NCBI GenBank assembly: GCA_030427145.1
Contig: JAUHWT010000011.1
Span: 62,001 to 126,000, forward strand
DNA length: 64,000 bases
From: Alphaproteobacteria bacterium
GTDB taxonomy: Bacteria; Pseudomonadota; Alphaproteobacteria; Rhodobacterales; Rhodobacteraceae
Direction: 5' to 3'
In this document: one piece after another, positions 16,690 to 28,001 of the stretch
Position numbering within the stretch: the stretch's first letter is position 1
Layout of the letters: each line of letters begins with the position of its first letter
The notes under the pieces: model-generated
The model's database searches: none
What the model was told of the DNA's origin: nothing
Seen by the model: the letters and a program-made list of their open reading frames with translations, nothing else
Translations under genes and position numbers: made by a program

Positions 16690-17808
16690 ATGAAACTAAG
16701 TATGGAACGCGGCGCCCTCTTTCGGGCCATGAATCGGGCGCAGTCCGTTGTTGAGCGGCGGAACACCATTCCAATTCTTGGAAACGTGCTGATCGAAGCG
16801 GAGGGCGATGAGGTCAGTTTCCGTGCGACGGATCTGGATATTGACGTGATTGACCGGGCGCCCGCGATGGTGAGCCGGGCGGGCGCCACCACGGTGGCGG
16901 CGCACACGCTGCACGAGATTGTCCGCAAGCTGCCCGATGGTGCGATGGTGGAGCTTGAGGACCATCAGGATCGTGGACGCATGGAAGTGCGGGCCGGGCG
17001 GTCGCATTTCAGCCTTGCGACCATGCCGCGGGAGGATTTCCCTAACATGGCGTCCACCGAATACAGCTGTAATTTCTCCTGCAAGGCGCCGGTGTTGCGA
17101 CGGCTGTTCGACAAGGCAAAGTTTGCAATTTCGACCGAGGAGACACGGTATTACCTGAACGGGGTTTACCTGCATTCGGCCACCGGGCCGGATGGACAGG
17201 TGCTTCGCTGCGTGGCGACGGATGGTCACAAGCTGGCGCAGATTGACGCGCCGCTGCCGGAAGAGGCGAAGGATTTGCCGGGTGTGATCGTGCCGCGCAA
17301 GACGGTGGGTGAGTTGCGCAAGCTGCTGGACGACGATGACATGTCGATAGCGGTGTCGGTTGGAGAAACCAAAATCCGCTTCGCCACACCGGAGGTCACG
17401 CTGACCTCGAAGGTGATTGATGGCACCTTCCCGGACTATGTGCGGGTGATTCCGGCCGGTAACTCCAAGCGTATGGAGGTTGATGCCGCGGATTTCGCCC
17501 GGGCCGTGGACCGGGTTGCGACGGTATCCTCGGAGCGGTCGCGTGCGGTGAAACTGGCGCTGGATGAGGACCGGCTGGTTTTGTCGGTCAACTCGCCCGA
17601 CAGTGGTACGGCGGATGAGGAACTGGCCGTCGCCTATTCCGATGAGCCTCTGGAGATTGGTTTCAACGCCAAATACCTTCTGGAGGTTGCGGGCCAGGTC
17701 GACCGGGAAAACGCCGTGTTCATGTTCGATGGTCCAGGAAATCCCACGCTGATGCGCGAGGGTAACGATGACAGCGCGGTTTATGTTGTCATGCCGATGC
17801 GGGTCTGA
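16690..17808 (+). CDS. dnaN: DNA polymerase III beta subunit (sliding clamp)
   Basis: The 372-residue clamp holds DNA polymerase III on DNA as a ring dimer. The N-terminal MKLSMERGALFRAMNRAQSVVE and RNTIPILGNVLIEA, the middle LNGVYLH and VATDGHKLA, and the C-terminal MPMRV, part of the binding cleft for clamp partners, are all typical. The frame is open 32 codons upstream, but MKLSMERGALF is the family start, so ATG 16690 is used. It is followed by recF after 33 bases. Confidence 0.97.
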   Translation: MKLSMERGALFRAMNRAQSVVERRNTIPILGNVLIEAEGDEVSFRATDLDIDVIDRAPAMVSRAGATTVAAHTLHEIVRKLPDGAMVELEDHQDRGRMEVRAGRSHFSLATMPREDFPNMASTEYSCNFSCKAPVLRRLFDKAKFAISTEETRYYLNGVYLHSATGPDGQVLRCVATDGHKLAQIDAPLPEEAKDLPGVIVPRKTVGELRKLLDDDDMSIAVSVGETKIRFATPEVTLTSKVIDGTFPDYVRVIPAGNSKRMEVDAADFARAVDRVATVSSERSRAVKLALDEDRLVLSVNSPDSGTADEELAVAYSDEPLEIGFNAKYLLEVAGQVDRENAVFMFDGPGNPTLMREGNDDSAVYVVMPMRV

Positions 17809-17841
17809 CGCCCGCATTTTCCGACATGACTGGATTTTGCG

Positions 17842-18906
17842 GTGAGCGGTGATCTGGCCGTCCACCGTTTGCGTCTGTCGCATTTCCGTTCCCACAAAAA
17901 GTTTGAGCGGGAGTTCGACGGCCGGCCCGTGGCGATTCACGGGGCAAATGGTGCTGGCAAAACCAATCTGATTGAAGCGGTTTCCATGCTGTCACCGGGG
18001 CGGGGGCTCCGGAGGGCGCGGAACACGGATATCTCGCGGCTTCCGGAGGATATCGGCTGGAAGGTCTTTGCTGAAGTGAGCGGCCCGTACGGGCTGCGCG
18101 AGATTGAGACAGGGTCGGAGGGCGCGGGGCGGCGGGTGCTTATTGATGGCAAGGTGACGCCTCAGGTGGCGTTGGCCGATCTGGTGCCGGTGTTGTGGCT
18201 GACGCCTGCAATGGACCGGCTCTGGACCGAGGGCGCGGCGGAGCGGCGTCGGTTTCTTGATCGCACCACGCTCAGTCTGATCCCCGGACATGGCGCGGCG
18301 GCGGTGGGCTATGACCGGGCGCTGCGCGAGCGGAACAGGCTCCTGAAGGATCAGGTGCGGGACCGGGGCTGGTTTGAGGCGCTGGAAGCCCAAATGGGGC
18401 GGTTTGGCGCTGAGGTGAGCCGGAATCGGCTGGCCGCGATTGGCCGACTGTCCAGAGTGACGGTGGTGGATGCGTTCCCAGTGGCTGAACTCGGGCTGTA
18501 CGGGACGGCCTGGGAGAAGGAAGCGGACCTTGTTGAGGCCCTGCGCGACGGACGTGCCCGGGATATGTCTGCGGGACGCAGTCTGCGGGGGCCACATCGG
18601 GATGATCTGTCGGCGGTTTACGCGGCCAAGGGGGTTGAGGCGCGGCTTTGTTCGACGGGGGAGCAGAAGGCCTTGCTGATCAGCCTTGTTTTGGCCAATG
18701 CGCGGGCGGTTGCGGAGGATTTTGGCGCGCCGCCTCTGCTGTTGCTCGACGAGGTCGCGGCGCATTTGGATGCGGACCGCAGGCTGGCTTTGTTCGAACA
18801 GGTCTCTGACCTCGGTGCGCAGGCCTGGATGACGGGGACCGGCGCGGAACTGTTTGAGGGGTTGGGCGACAGGGCGCAGTGGCTGGCCCTCTCCGGAGAG
18901 GGGTGA
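17842..18906 (+). CDS. recF: DNA replication and repair protein RecF
   Basis: RecF is an SMC-like ATPase that helps load RecA at gaps. The 354-residue protein has Walker A GANGAGKT (34-41), the ABC-type signature STGEQKALLISLV near 271 and Walker B LLLLDEVAAHLD near 298. The start codon is GTG with a weak Shine-Dalgarno, probably aided by translation from dnaN. The stop is separated by one base from the start of the LysE-type gene, so these are coupled. Confidence 0.95.
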   Translation: MSGDLAVHRLRLSHFRSHKKFEREFDGRPVAIHGANGAGKTNLIEAVSMLSPGRGLRRARNTDISRLPEDIGWKVFAEVSGPYGLREIETGSEGAGRRVLIDGKVTPQVALADLVPVLWLTPAMDRLWTEGAAERRRFLDRTTLSLIPGHGAAAVGYDRALRERNRLLKDQVRDRGWFEALEAQMGRFGAEVSRNRLAAIGRLSRVTVVDAFPVAELGLYGTAWEKEADLVEALRDGRARDMSAGRSLRGPHRDDLSAVYAAKGVEARLCSTGEQKALLISLVLANARAVAEDFGAPPLLLLDEVAAHLDADRRLALFEQVSDLGAQAWMTGTGAELFEGLGDRAQWLALSGEG

Positions 18907-18907
18907 C

Positions 18908-19537
18908 ATGTCCTTAACGATTGTTGGGCTGCTGAGCTACGCGGCGGCCCTGGCGGCAGTGATTGCGACACCGGGTCCGGTTGTGGCGGCGTTGATCGCA
19001 CGGGCGGCAACCGGTGGCGTGGGGGCCGTGATGCCGCTGATCGTGGGCGTGGCCGTGGGGGATGTGATCTGGGCGCTGATCGCGCTCCTAGGTGTGGGGG
19101 CGGCGGTGAATGCCTGGGCAGGGCTTCTGACCGTGCTGCGGTTTTTTGGTGCGGGCATTTTGGCCTGGATGGGCTGGCGGTTGATCCGCTCGGCGGACAG
19201 TGCCGCGCAAACTGCCGCGTCGGGCGATCTGGTCCACCGGTGCGGCTGGGACGGTTTCATGGCCGGTTTGATGGTGATTGCCGGAAACCCGAAGGCGATG
19301 CTGTTCTATGTCGGCGTGCTGCCTGGTTTTTTTGACCTGACCGATCTGACGGTGTGGGACCTGGCGGCGATCTGTGCGGTGTCAGCGATTGTTCCGTTTA
19401 CGGGGAACGTTGCCTGGTCGGCACTTTTTGCCCGGACGCGACGGTTTTTGAAAGACCGGCAGGCCATGTACAGGCTCCATTTGGGGGCGGGTGTGGCACT
19501 GGTTCTGGTGGCACTGGCGATCGTTGCCGCGGCTTAA
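18908..19537 (+). CDS. LysE family amino-acid exporter
   Basis: The 209-residue protein has about six hydrophobic helices and the LysE/RhtB family start SYAAALAAVIATPGPVVAALIARA, including the conserved A-T-P-G-P. The second half contains AGNPKAMLFYVGVLPGFFD, also typical (G-N-P-K). Members export amino acids or homoserine lactones; the substrate here is unknown. It is inserted between recF and gyrB and starts one base after the recF stop. ATG 18908 is favoured over earlier starts because it begins the first helix. Confidence 0.9.
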   Translation: MSLTIVGLLSYAAALAAVIATPGPVVAALIARAATGGVGAVMPLIVGVAVGDVIWALIALLGVGAAVNAWAGLLTVLRFFGAGILAWMGWRLIRSADSAAQTAASGDLVHRCGWDGFMAGLMVIAGNPKAMLFYVGVLPGFFDLTDLTVWDLAAICAVSAIVPFTGNVAWSALFARTRRFLKDRQAMYRLHLGAGVALVLVALAIVAAA

Positions 19538-19613
19538 AAAAACAGGTGCAATTTCGGGTTGTTAACCTTCTGAAAATGAACGGCAATCCGGGCCATGGCT
19601 TTGGATTTTTGGG

Positions 19614-19642
19614 ATGACATTCCCGGCTGGTCCTGGTATTGT
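19614..19642 (+). promoter_or_regulatory. Candidate promoter for gyrB
   Basis: ATGACA (19614-19619) and TATTGT (19637-19642) are spaced by 17 bases, ending 28 bases before the gyrB ATG. This would give gyrB a start of its own apart from the dnaN-recF transcript. Confidence 0.45.
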
Positions 19643-19655
19643 GACACACGGTTAA

Positions 19656-22088
<2,433 letters not shown>

Positions 22089-22144
22089 TTTCGCGGAGGA
22101 TTGCGGCGGGTGGCCGGCTCAATGCTCCGCCACCCTCCGTGAAA
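22089..22144. terminator. Hairpin between gyrB and the convergent RTX gene
   Basis: TTTCGCGGAGG (22089-22099) pairs with CCTCCGTGAAA (22134-22144) over 11 positions with one G-U, enclosing a second GGGTGG/CCACCC pairing. It fills the 58-base gap and could act on both strands. There is no T run. Confidence 0.4.
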
Positions 22145-22146
22145 TA

Positions 22147-23532
22147 CTAAAACAGGAAGTCTGAAGCGTCGATGTGGCGCAGGTCGACATCAATCAGCGT
22201 GATCCTGTGCGACCCGCCGGCTGAAATCTCAAGGTCGTCGCCATCCTGCGTCAGGTGGTTCTTTTCGAGGTCCCTGAAGCTGGTTATGGAACTGACATCG
22301 CTCAGGTCGATTTTTTCGCCTTTGCTTTTGGCGTCGAAGTCGTAGATCCGGTCCTTTCCGAAGCCGTCGGAGAAGACGAAGACATCGTCGCCGCCGTTGC
22401 CGTAGAGACTGTCCTTGCCGCTTTCGCCGTAGAGGGTGTCCTTGCCGCCACCGCCCTTCACGGTATCGTTGCCTTCGCCGCCGTAGAGGGCGTCCTTTCC
22501 GTTTTCTCCGTTCAGGCGGTCGTCGCCTTCGCGACCGCGCAGGCGGTTGGCGTCGTCGTTGCCGTTGATTTTGTCATCGAAGACGGAGCCGTCGACATTT
22601 TCGATAGAGTCCAGCCGGTCGGTTTTCCCGAATGTGTTCTTTACCTTGCCCTTTTCCAGATCCGCTTTAATGCCGTTTTTGCCGCCGAATTCGTGTTCAT
22701 TATTATAGCGGACGTGATCGCTGCCTTTCCCACCCTTCATGGTGTCGTTGCCTTTGAGGCCAGCGAAGTAGTCGTCTTTGTTGCCGCCGATCATCCGGTC
22801 ATGGTACCGGGTGCCGACGATGGATTCGATCGATACGAGCGTGTCTTCTCCGATGCTTTCGCCCCGGACCCATCCATATTTAAGATTGGCTTCAATCGAC
22901 GATTTTTCGTGAGCATAGACCACCTCGTCCCAGGCCGAGCCGCCGTCGATGTGGTCATTTTTTTTGCTGGCCCAAAAGGTGTCCTCGCCCCGCCCGCCGA
23001 GCAGGGTGTCCCTGCCGTTCGTGCCACTGATCACATCGGCCTGTGAGGTTTTCGCTGCACCGAATTCGGACCATTCGATGACCTGGCCCGGCCGGTAGTC
23101 GCCGGAAGAATAACCGCCCTGGTGGGTTATCCGGTCCTCAAGATCGTCGAACTGTTTTGCGTTATTGACCTTCGGGAGGGATTTGCCATCGAGCCTTACG
23201 GCGATGATGACTTCTTCTTCTTCGTCATTGATGTCGTATTTCTCAAAACTCAGAACCATAAGCGTGGTTTTGTCGCCGCCATCGACGCGGACCCAACCGA
23301 ATTCGATTTTGACGTCGAAATCCTTTAGTTCCAAACCATCAACCTCGAAGTTGTAACCCTCGGCTTCGTATTTTACGGGATAAAGGCCGTTGCTTTTCTT
23401 TTTGTACTCATACTCAAAACCGGCACCGTCAGCTGCGGTGATGTGAAGTCTGCTGTTTCCGTTGAAGTAAACGGAGTCGCCGGAGCGATCGTTAACAATA
23501 TTTATGATGGCATCGAAATCATGTGTGGCCAT
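22147..23532 (-). CDS. RTX calcium-binding protein, probably type I secreted
   Basis: The 461-residue protein has no cysteine, is acidic, and contains glycine-aspartate nonapeptide repeats of the GGxGxDx(L/F)x type, densest at residues 320-385 (GREGDDRL, GENGKDALYG, GEGNDTVKG, GGGKDTLYG, GNGGDDVFVF), with degenerate copies from about 170. These form a calcium beta-roll. The C-terminus IDASDFLF (acidic-small-hydrophobic) fits a type I secretion signal. Residues 1-160 match no domain I know, so the cargo function is unknown. The start ATG 23532 (MATHDFDAI) follows GCGGGAAA; the frame is open 37 codons upstream. No type I secretion genes lie nearby. Confidence 0.85.
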   Translation of the reverse strand: MATHDFDAIINIVNDRSGDSVYFNGNSRLHITAADGAGFEYEYKKKSNGLYPVKYEAEGYNFEVDGLELKDFDVKIEFGWVRVDGGDKTTLMVLSFEKYDINDEEEEVIIAVRLDGKSLPKVNNAKQFDDLEDRITHQGGYSSGDYRPGQVIEWSEFGAAKTSQADVISGTNGRDTLLGGRGEDTFWASKKNDHIDGGSAWDEVVYAHEKSSIEANLKYGWVRGESIGEDTLVSIESIVGTRYHDRMIGGNKDDYFAGLKGNDTMKGGKGSDHVRYNNEHEFGGKNGIKADLEKGKVKNTFGKTDRLDSIENVDGSVFDDKINGNDDANRLRGREGDDRLNGENGKDALYGGEGNDTVKGGGGKDTLYGESGKDSLYGNGGDDVFVFSDGFGKDRIYDFDAKSKGEKIDLSDVSSITSFRDLEKNHLTQDGDDLEISAGGSHRITLIDVDLRHIDASDFLF

Positions 23533-23622
23533 ATCTGTTTCCCGCTTTCGTTGTACGGACTGTACTGAATGCGCGTATTTATTGTAGAAAATTGATTTTA
23601 TCACGAAGAAAAACCTTTGTTG

Positions 23623-23637
23623 GTAAACGGCGTTTAC
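23623..23637. promoter_or_regulatory. 15-base palindrome upstream of the RTX gene, operator candidate
   Basis: GTAAACG and CGTTTAC flank a single central G, a perfect 7-bp inverted repeat 91-105 bases upstream of the RTX start. It resembles LacI/GalR-type operator halves. No such regulator is seen in the window. Confidence 0.35.
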
Positions 23638-23793
23638 TGCCATTGGCTCTGAGGGTTGCGTGAGTTGTCCCGTTTAGCCGCCATGTTGGGTGAGCCGATG
23701 GCGCGCTCCATTTCCGGTTTCACTGTCGTGAAACTTTTGCTTGTGTTCGGGGCGACTCCGGTGTGACCCTTTTGGGAAAATCCACTGAGGGGA

Positions 23794-25020
23794 ATGGCTT
23801 TGAAGTATTCAATGGTTTTGGCGCTGGTCGCCGGATTTCCGCTTGCGGGTTATGCCCAAAATGATGCGGCCGGGCAGTTCATGAGCTATGGTGAGCGGCC
23901 GGCATATTTGATCGACCGGCTGGAGGATGGCGAGTTGAAAGACACGCTGCTGGCCTGTCAGGGGCAGACCCCGGAGCGCACGGGATTTTCAATTGGTCAC
24001 CGCGGCGCTTCCCTCATGTTTCCCGAGCATACCGTGCAGGCCAATCGGGCCGCGGCGCGGCAGGGGGCGGGCATTTTGGAATGCGACGTGACGTTTACGA
24101 AGGATCAGGAACTGGTCTGCCGCCATGCTCAAAACGATTTGCATACGACGACCAATATCCTGACCACTGAGCTGGCCGGCAAATGTTCGACTCCGTTTTC
24201 CCCGGCACAGGGCGGTGAGGACGCGGCGGCGGAATGTCTGACCAGCGACATTACGCTTGCCGAGTTCCGGACACTGACGCCGAAGATGGACTCGTCTGAT
24301 CCGACGGCCACAACGCCCGAGGCGTATCAGGGCGGTGTCGCGCCGTGGCGCACAACGCTCTATTCCGATGGGGCGGAGTTGATGACCCATGCAGAGTCAA
24401 TCGCGCTGTTCGACAGTCTCGGCGCGGACTTCACGCCGGAGTTGAAGACACCGGAAGTGGAGATGCCCTTTGAGGGATATTCGCGTGAGGATTACGCACA
24501 GGCTTTGGTTGATGAGTACCGGGCGGCGGGGATCGATCCGTCGCGTGTCTGGGCGCAAAGTTTTGACCTCGATGACGTGCTCTACTGGATCGAAAACGAG
24601 CCCGAATTCGGCAAACAGGCGGTGTACCTGATGGATGAGTATGCCGACCCCGGCTACGATCCCAACGACCCGGGCACCTGGCCGCATTCAATGAAAGAGC
24701 TGAAGGCGATGGGCGTGAACTATATCGCACCGCCCATGTGGATGCTGGTCACTCTTGTTGATGCGGGCGCGATAGTTCCGAACGCGCTGGCCATGGCGGC
24801 GCAGGAGGCCGGCATGAATGTCATCACCTGGACGCTGGAACGCTCCGGGCCGCTGGCGAACGGGGGCGGGTGGTATTTCCGCACGGTCGCGGATGCGATT
24901 GACAGTGACGGGGACTACTACGAACTTCTGCACGTGCTGGCGCAGGATGTGGGCGTTGTCGGGGTGTTTTCCGACTGGCCCGCGACGGTGACGTATTACG
25001 CGAACTGCATGGAGCTTTAG
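23794..25020 (+). CDS. Exported glycerophosphodiester phosphodiesterase family protein, cysteine-containing type
   Basis: The 408-residue protein has a signal peptide (cut after GYAQ, about residue 22) and a GDPD barrel: HRG at 69-71, PEHT at 77-80 (usually PENT), E96/D98 in LECDVTF, and H111 in VCRHAQND. It carries insertions with several cysteines (C55, C97, C109, then KCST, AECLT and NCMEL), suggesting disulfides outside the cytoplasm. This longer type differs from the 294-residue GDPD at 1148. It is divergent from the RTX gene and convergent with the sugar transporter ATPase. The substrate is unknown. Confidence 0.87.
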   Translation: MALKYSMVLALVAGFPLAGYAQNDAAGQFMSYGERPAYLIDRLEDGELKDTLLACQGQTPERTGFSIGHRGASLMFPEHTVQANRAAARQGAGILECDVTFTKDQELVCRHAQNDLHTTTNILTTELAGKCSTPFSPAQGGEDAAAECLTSDITLAEFRTLTPKMDSSDPTATTPEAYQGGVAPWRTTLYSDGAELMTHAESIALFDSLGADFTPELKTPEVEMPFEGYSREDYAQALVDEYRAAGIDPSRVWAQSFDLDDVLYWIENEPEFGKQAVYLMDEYADPGYDPNDPGTWPHSMKELKAMGVNYIAPPMWMLVTLVDAGAIVPNALAMAAQEAGMNVITWTLERSGPLANGGGWYFRTVADAIDSDGDYYELLHVLAQDVGVVGVFSDWPATVTYYANCMEL

Positions 25021-25033
25021 TCCCTGGGATGTT

Positions 25034-25057
25034 TTGCCCGGCGGTGACGCCGGGCAA
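25034..25057. terminator. Hairpin between convergent GDPD and sugar-transporter genes
   Basis: TTGCCCGGCG and CGCCGGGCAA form a perfect 10-bp stem with a 4-base loop in the 44-base gap between stop codons. On the minus strand only AAAAC follows, so termination strength is uncertain. Confidence 0.5.
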
Positions 25058-25064
25058 GGACCAG

Positions 25065-25811
25065 TCAGGCGGTCTCGATGGCTCCCGTAATCAGGCCGGT
25101 GGCTTCTTCGGGGGACGAGTCCACGATCTTCTTGTCAGCAACCTTGGTGCCGCGGCGCAGGACGACGAGACGGTCCGCGACGGTGAAGACGTCCGGCATG
25201 CGGTGGCTGATCAGGACGACGGTGATCCCCTGGTCCTTAAGGCGGCGGATGAGTTCGAGGACCTCCGCCACCTGGCGCACGGAAATGGCGGCGGTGGGCT
25301 CATCCATGAGAACGATGCGCGACTCCGAGAGCCTTGTGCGGGCAATGGCGACGGCCTGTCGCTGACCCCCGGACATTTGCCGCACCTCGTCACGGGGGCG
25401 GGTCTCGGATTTCAGTTCCGCAAACAACTCGCCCGCGCGTTTGGCCATGGTGCCGTAGTCGAGCCACTGAAACGGCCAGATGCCGCGTTTGATCTCACGT
25501 CCGAGGAACACGTTGTCGGCAGCAGTCAGGTTGTCGCAAAGCGCGAGGTCCTGATAGACGACCTCGATGCCCTGATCCCGGGCGTCGGTGCTGTGCGTGA
25601 AACTGACGTCTTTGCCATCAATCAGCAACTGGCCGGCGGACGGCTGGAAGTTGCCGGCGATGATGCGGACCATGGTGGACTTGCCCGCGCCGTTGTCACC
25701 CATCAGGCCGATGGTTTCACCAGCATAAAGCGACAGATCTATATGCTCCAGGGCGTGGATGCCGCCGAAGCGTTTGGAAACGCCGCGCAGCTCGAGAAGT
25801 GGCGTGGTCAT
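25065..25811 (-). CDS. Sugar ABC transporter ATP-binding protein (FrcA-like)
   Basis: The 248-residue single-domain ATPase has Walker A GDNGAGKST (38-46), Q-loop VVYQDLAL, signature MSGGQRQAVAIAR (146-158) and Walker B IVLMDEPTAA. One nucleotide domain, not the tandem pair of RbsA/XylG, is the FrcA type. It pairs with the permease upstream, whose stop codon region it overlaps by four bases (ATGA). It powers uptake of a monosaccharide delivered by the binding protein at 26898-27839. Confidence 0.92.
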   Translation of the reverse strand: MTTPLLELRGVSKRFGGIHALEHIDLSLYAGETIGLMGDNGAGKSTMVRIIAGNFQPSAGQLLIDGKDVSFTHSTDARDQGIEVVYQDLALCDNLTAADNVFLGREIKRGIWPFQWLDYGTMAKRAGELFAELKSETRPRDEVRQMSGGQRQAVAIARTRLSESRIVLMDEPTAAISVRQVAEVLELIRRLKDQGITVVLISHRMPDVFTVADRLVVLRRGTKVADKKIVDSSPEEATGLITGAIETA

Positions 25812-26830
25812 GAGGCGTTCCTCCGCCCGAGCGCGAACTGGTCGAGCGCGACGGCCGCAACCAGGATCAGGCCAATCAGGATCTGCTGGATGAAGGAGGA
25901 CACGTTCAGGAGCACCAGGCCGTTGGTCAGCACACCGATCAGAAGCGCGCCGATGACAGTGCCAAAGATCGAGCCTATGCCGCCGAAGAGGGATGTGCCA
26001 CCGATAACAACCGAGGCAATGACGGTGAGTTCAAGCCCCGATCCGGCCACGGCTTCCGCGGAGTTGAGGCGGGCGGAAAGCAGGAACGCGGCGAGACCGC
26101 AGAAGAATCCGCTGATCATATAGACACTGATCATGATCCAGCCGGTGTTTACCCCGTTGAGCTGCGCCGCGCGGGCGTTGCCGCCGGTGGCGTAGACGTG
26201 TTTGCCGTAGGGCGTGTAGCGAAGGACCAGATGTGCGGCGATGGCTGCGACAAAGAAGATGATGACCGGTACGGGAACGGAACCGATGCGGCCCTGGCCC
26301 CACCATGTGAAATCGGGTTCAAAGCCGGAGATCGGTCCGCCGCCTGAAAAGAGCAGCGCGGCACCCCGAAATGCGGTCAGTCCGCCCAGTGTTACCACGA
26401 AGGGCGGCACCCTGAGCCTTGTGATGGCGAGGCCCTGAAGGGCGCCGCCGACGAGACCCACGGCAATGGCGGCAAGGGCCGCGACAAACACGGGCGAGCC
26501 CACCGTCTCGGCCGCCCCGAGCGCAAAGCGGTCTCCGGTTCCGCCCTTGGAGACATAGGCACAGACAAGACCCGCAAGCGCCAGCAGGGATCCCACGGAG
26601 AGGTCAATACCCGCGGTCAGGATCACGAAGGTCATGCCGATGGCGATGAGGCCGGAGATCGAGACCTGGCGCAGCACGTTGAGCACGTTAAGCGGATGAA
26701 GGAAGCGCGGTTCAAGCAGGGCAAAAACGAGAATAAGGAGCAGCAGAAACAGCGGTGCCGCGTATTTCGCGACGAACTGAAACATGTCGAACCGTGTGGC
26801 CGGATCGGGCGGACGGAGTGATGATGTCAT
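25808..26830 (-). CDS. Sugar ABC transporter permease (RbsC/FrcC-like)
   Basis: The 340-residue integral membrane protein has about nine to ten hydrophobic helices and the family landmarks FVILTAGIDLSVGSLLAL in the first half and GLELTVIASVVIGGTSLFGG near the EAA-like coupling region. It forms the channel for a monosaccharide with the ATPase encoded immediately downstream. It is separated from the binding-protein gene by 67 bases that contain a strong hairpin. Confidence 0.93.
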   Translation of the reverse strand: MTSSLRPPDPATRFDMFQFVAKYAAPLFLLLLILVFALLEPRFLHPLNVLNVLRQVSISGLIAIGMTFVILTAGIDLSVGSLLALAGLVCAYVSKGGTGDRFALGAAETVGSPVFVAALAAIAVGLVGGALQGLAITRLRVPPFVVTLGGLTAFRGAALLFSGGGPISGFEPDFTWWGQGRIGSVPVPVIIFFVAAIAAHLVLRYTPYGKHVYATGGNARAAQLNGVNTGWIMISVYMISGFFCGLAAFLLSARLNSAEAVAGSGLELTVIASVVIGGTSLFGGIGSIFGTVIGALLIGVLTNGLVLLNVSSFIQQILIGLILVAAVALDQFALGRRNAS

Positions 26831-26854
26831 GGGTTCTGGAATCCGGGTTCGGAC

Positions 26855-26887
26855 GTTTCCGGGCCACGCGCATGGCGGCCCGGAAAC
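26855..26887 (-). promoter_or_regulatory. Strong hairpin between sugar-binding protein and permease genes
   Basis: GTTTCCGGGCC and GGCCCGGAAAC form a perfect 11-bp stem with an 11-base loop, shortly after the binding-protein stop codon. No T run follows. Such hairpins usually protect the 5' part of the mRNA so that the binding protein is made in excess. Confidence 0.6.
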
Positions 26888-26897
26888 CGGGGAATGA

Positions 26898-27839
26898 TTA
26901 CTGTACCTCGCCGATACGCTCGGACTGGTCGAGGTTTTCGGATGTAATCATGATCGGATTGAGCAGAATGAGGGGCTCTACGCTTTCGCCCTGCAGGTGG
27001 GCGAGCAGAACCTCAAGGGCCTTTTCGGTCTGGCCGCCGGGGAACTGTTCGGTGGTCGCGGTCAGGCCGCCGTCGCGGACGGAGCCAAGCGCTTCGGGCA
27101 GGGCGTCAAAGCCGAGAATGGCGATGTCGAGACCCTGTTCCAAGACCACCTGTAGCGCACCAAGCGCCATGTCGTCATTGGCGGCAACAATCACATCCGG
27201 GGGGGAGTCGAGACCGGCGAGAATGGCCTCGGTCACCGACGCGCCCTGTTCGCGGGCGAAGTTGGCGGTCTGTTCAGCAACGAACTCGTATTTGTCGGAC
27301 ATCGAATCGAGGATGTTGTGGACACCCTGATTGCGGTCAATGGCCGGACTGGCGCCGGGCTGTCCCTGAAGGTTCACGATGCGTGCGCCATCGGGGAACA
27401 TGTCGATGATCAGGTTCGCCTGGGCCTCACCGCCTATGACATTGTCGGCACCCACATGGCTGACGATGCCATCCACGCCTTCCACGCGACGGTCGATGGT
27501 CACGACAGGTATACCGGCTTCAACCGCCTGTTGCAGGGCGGGGGCCATTGCGACCGCGTCAATCGGGCTAATGATGATGCCGTCGACGCCCTGGATGATT
27601 GCGGCCTCCACGTCGCCGGTCTGTTTGGTGGAGGAGTTTTGGCCGTCGGTCTCAATAAGGGCGATGCCGCCGGTCGCCTCGGCCGCCGCCGCGAGGGACT
27701 TTTGCATATGGACGAAGAACGGAAACTCGAGTGCGGGCATGGATGACGCGATGGTCAGGTCCTGTGCCTTGGCCACGCCGGTCAGCATGGATGCGGCCAG
27801 AATGCCGGACACGAGTGTTCGTTTTGTGAAGTGCTTCAT
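26898..27839 (-). CDS. Periplasmic sugar-binding protein (ribose/fructose type)
   Basis: The 313-residue protein has a signal peptide (cut after AKA, about residue 25) and the Peripla_BP_4 fold. Typical segments are GVDGIIISPIDAVAMAPAL, IPVVTIDRRVEG and VIVAANDDMALGALQ followed by AILGFDALPEAL. It captures a monosaccharide in the periplasm for the permease and ATPase downstream. The exact sugar cannot be decided; a FrcB-like fructose or a ribose-type substrate would fit the single-domain ATPase. Confidence 0.92.
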   Translation of the reverse strand: MKHFTKRTLVSGILAASMLTGVAKAQDLTIASSMPALEFPFFVHMQKSLAAAAEATGGIALIETDGQNSSTKQTGDVEAAIIQGVDGIIISPIDAVAMAPALQQAVEAGIPVVTIDRRVEGVDGIVSHVGADNVIGGEAQANLIIDMFPDGARIVNLQGQPGASPAIDRNQGVHNILDSMSDKYEFVAEQTANFAREQGASVTEAILAGLDSPPDVIVAANDDMALGALQVVLEQGLDIAILGFDALPEALGSVRDGGLTATTEQFPGGQTEKALEVLLAHLQGESVEPLILLNPIMITSENLDQSERIGEVQ

Positions 27840-28001
27840 TATTTCCTCCCTGGAAATCCTATGTACCGGTTCATTGGCCGGCGGATCGTCGCGTTAATTG
27901 CGACCTCAACAGATTACACGCATCAGTACGGGTTTTGGCAATGCTTTATTTTAGTTGGATGGCGTACCTCCGAAATTGCGGGCGCTGAGGTATGGACACG
28001 G

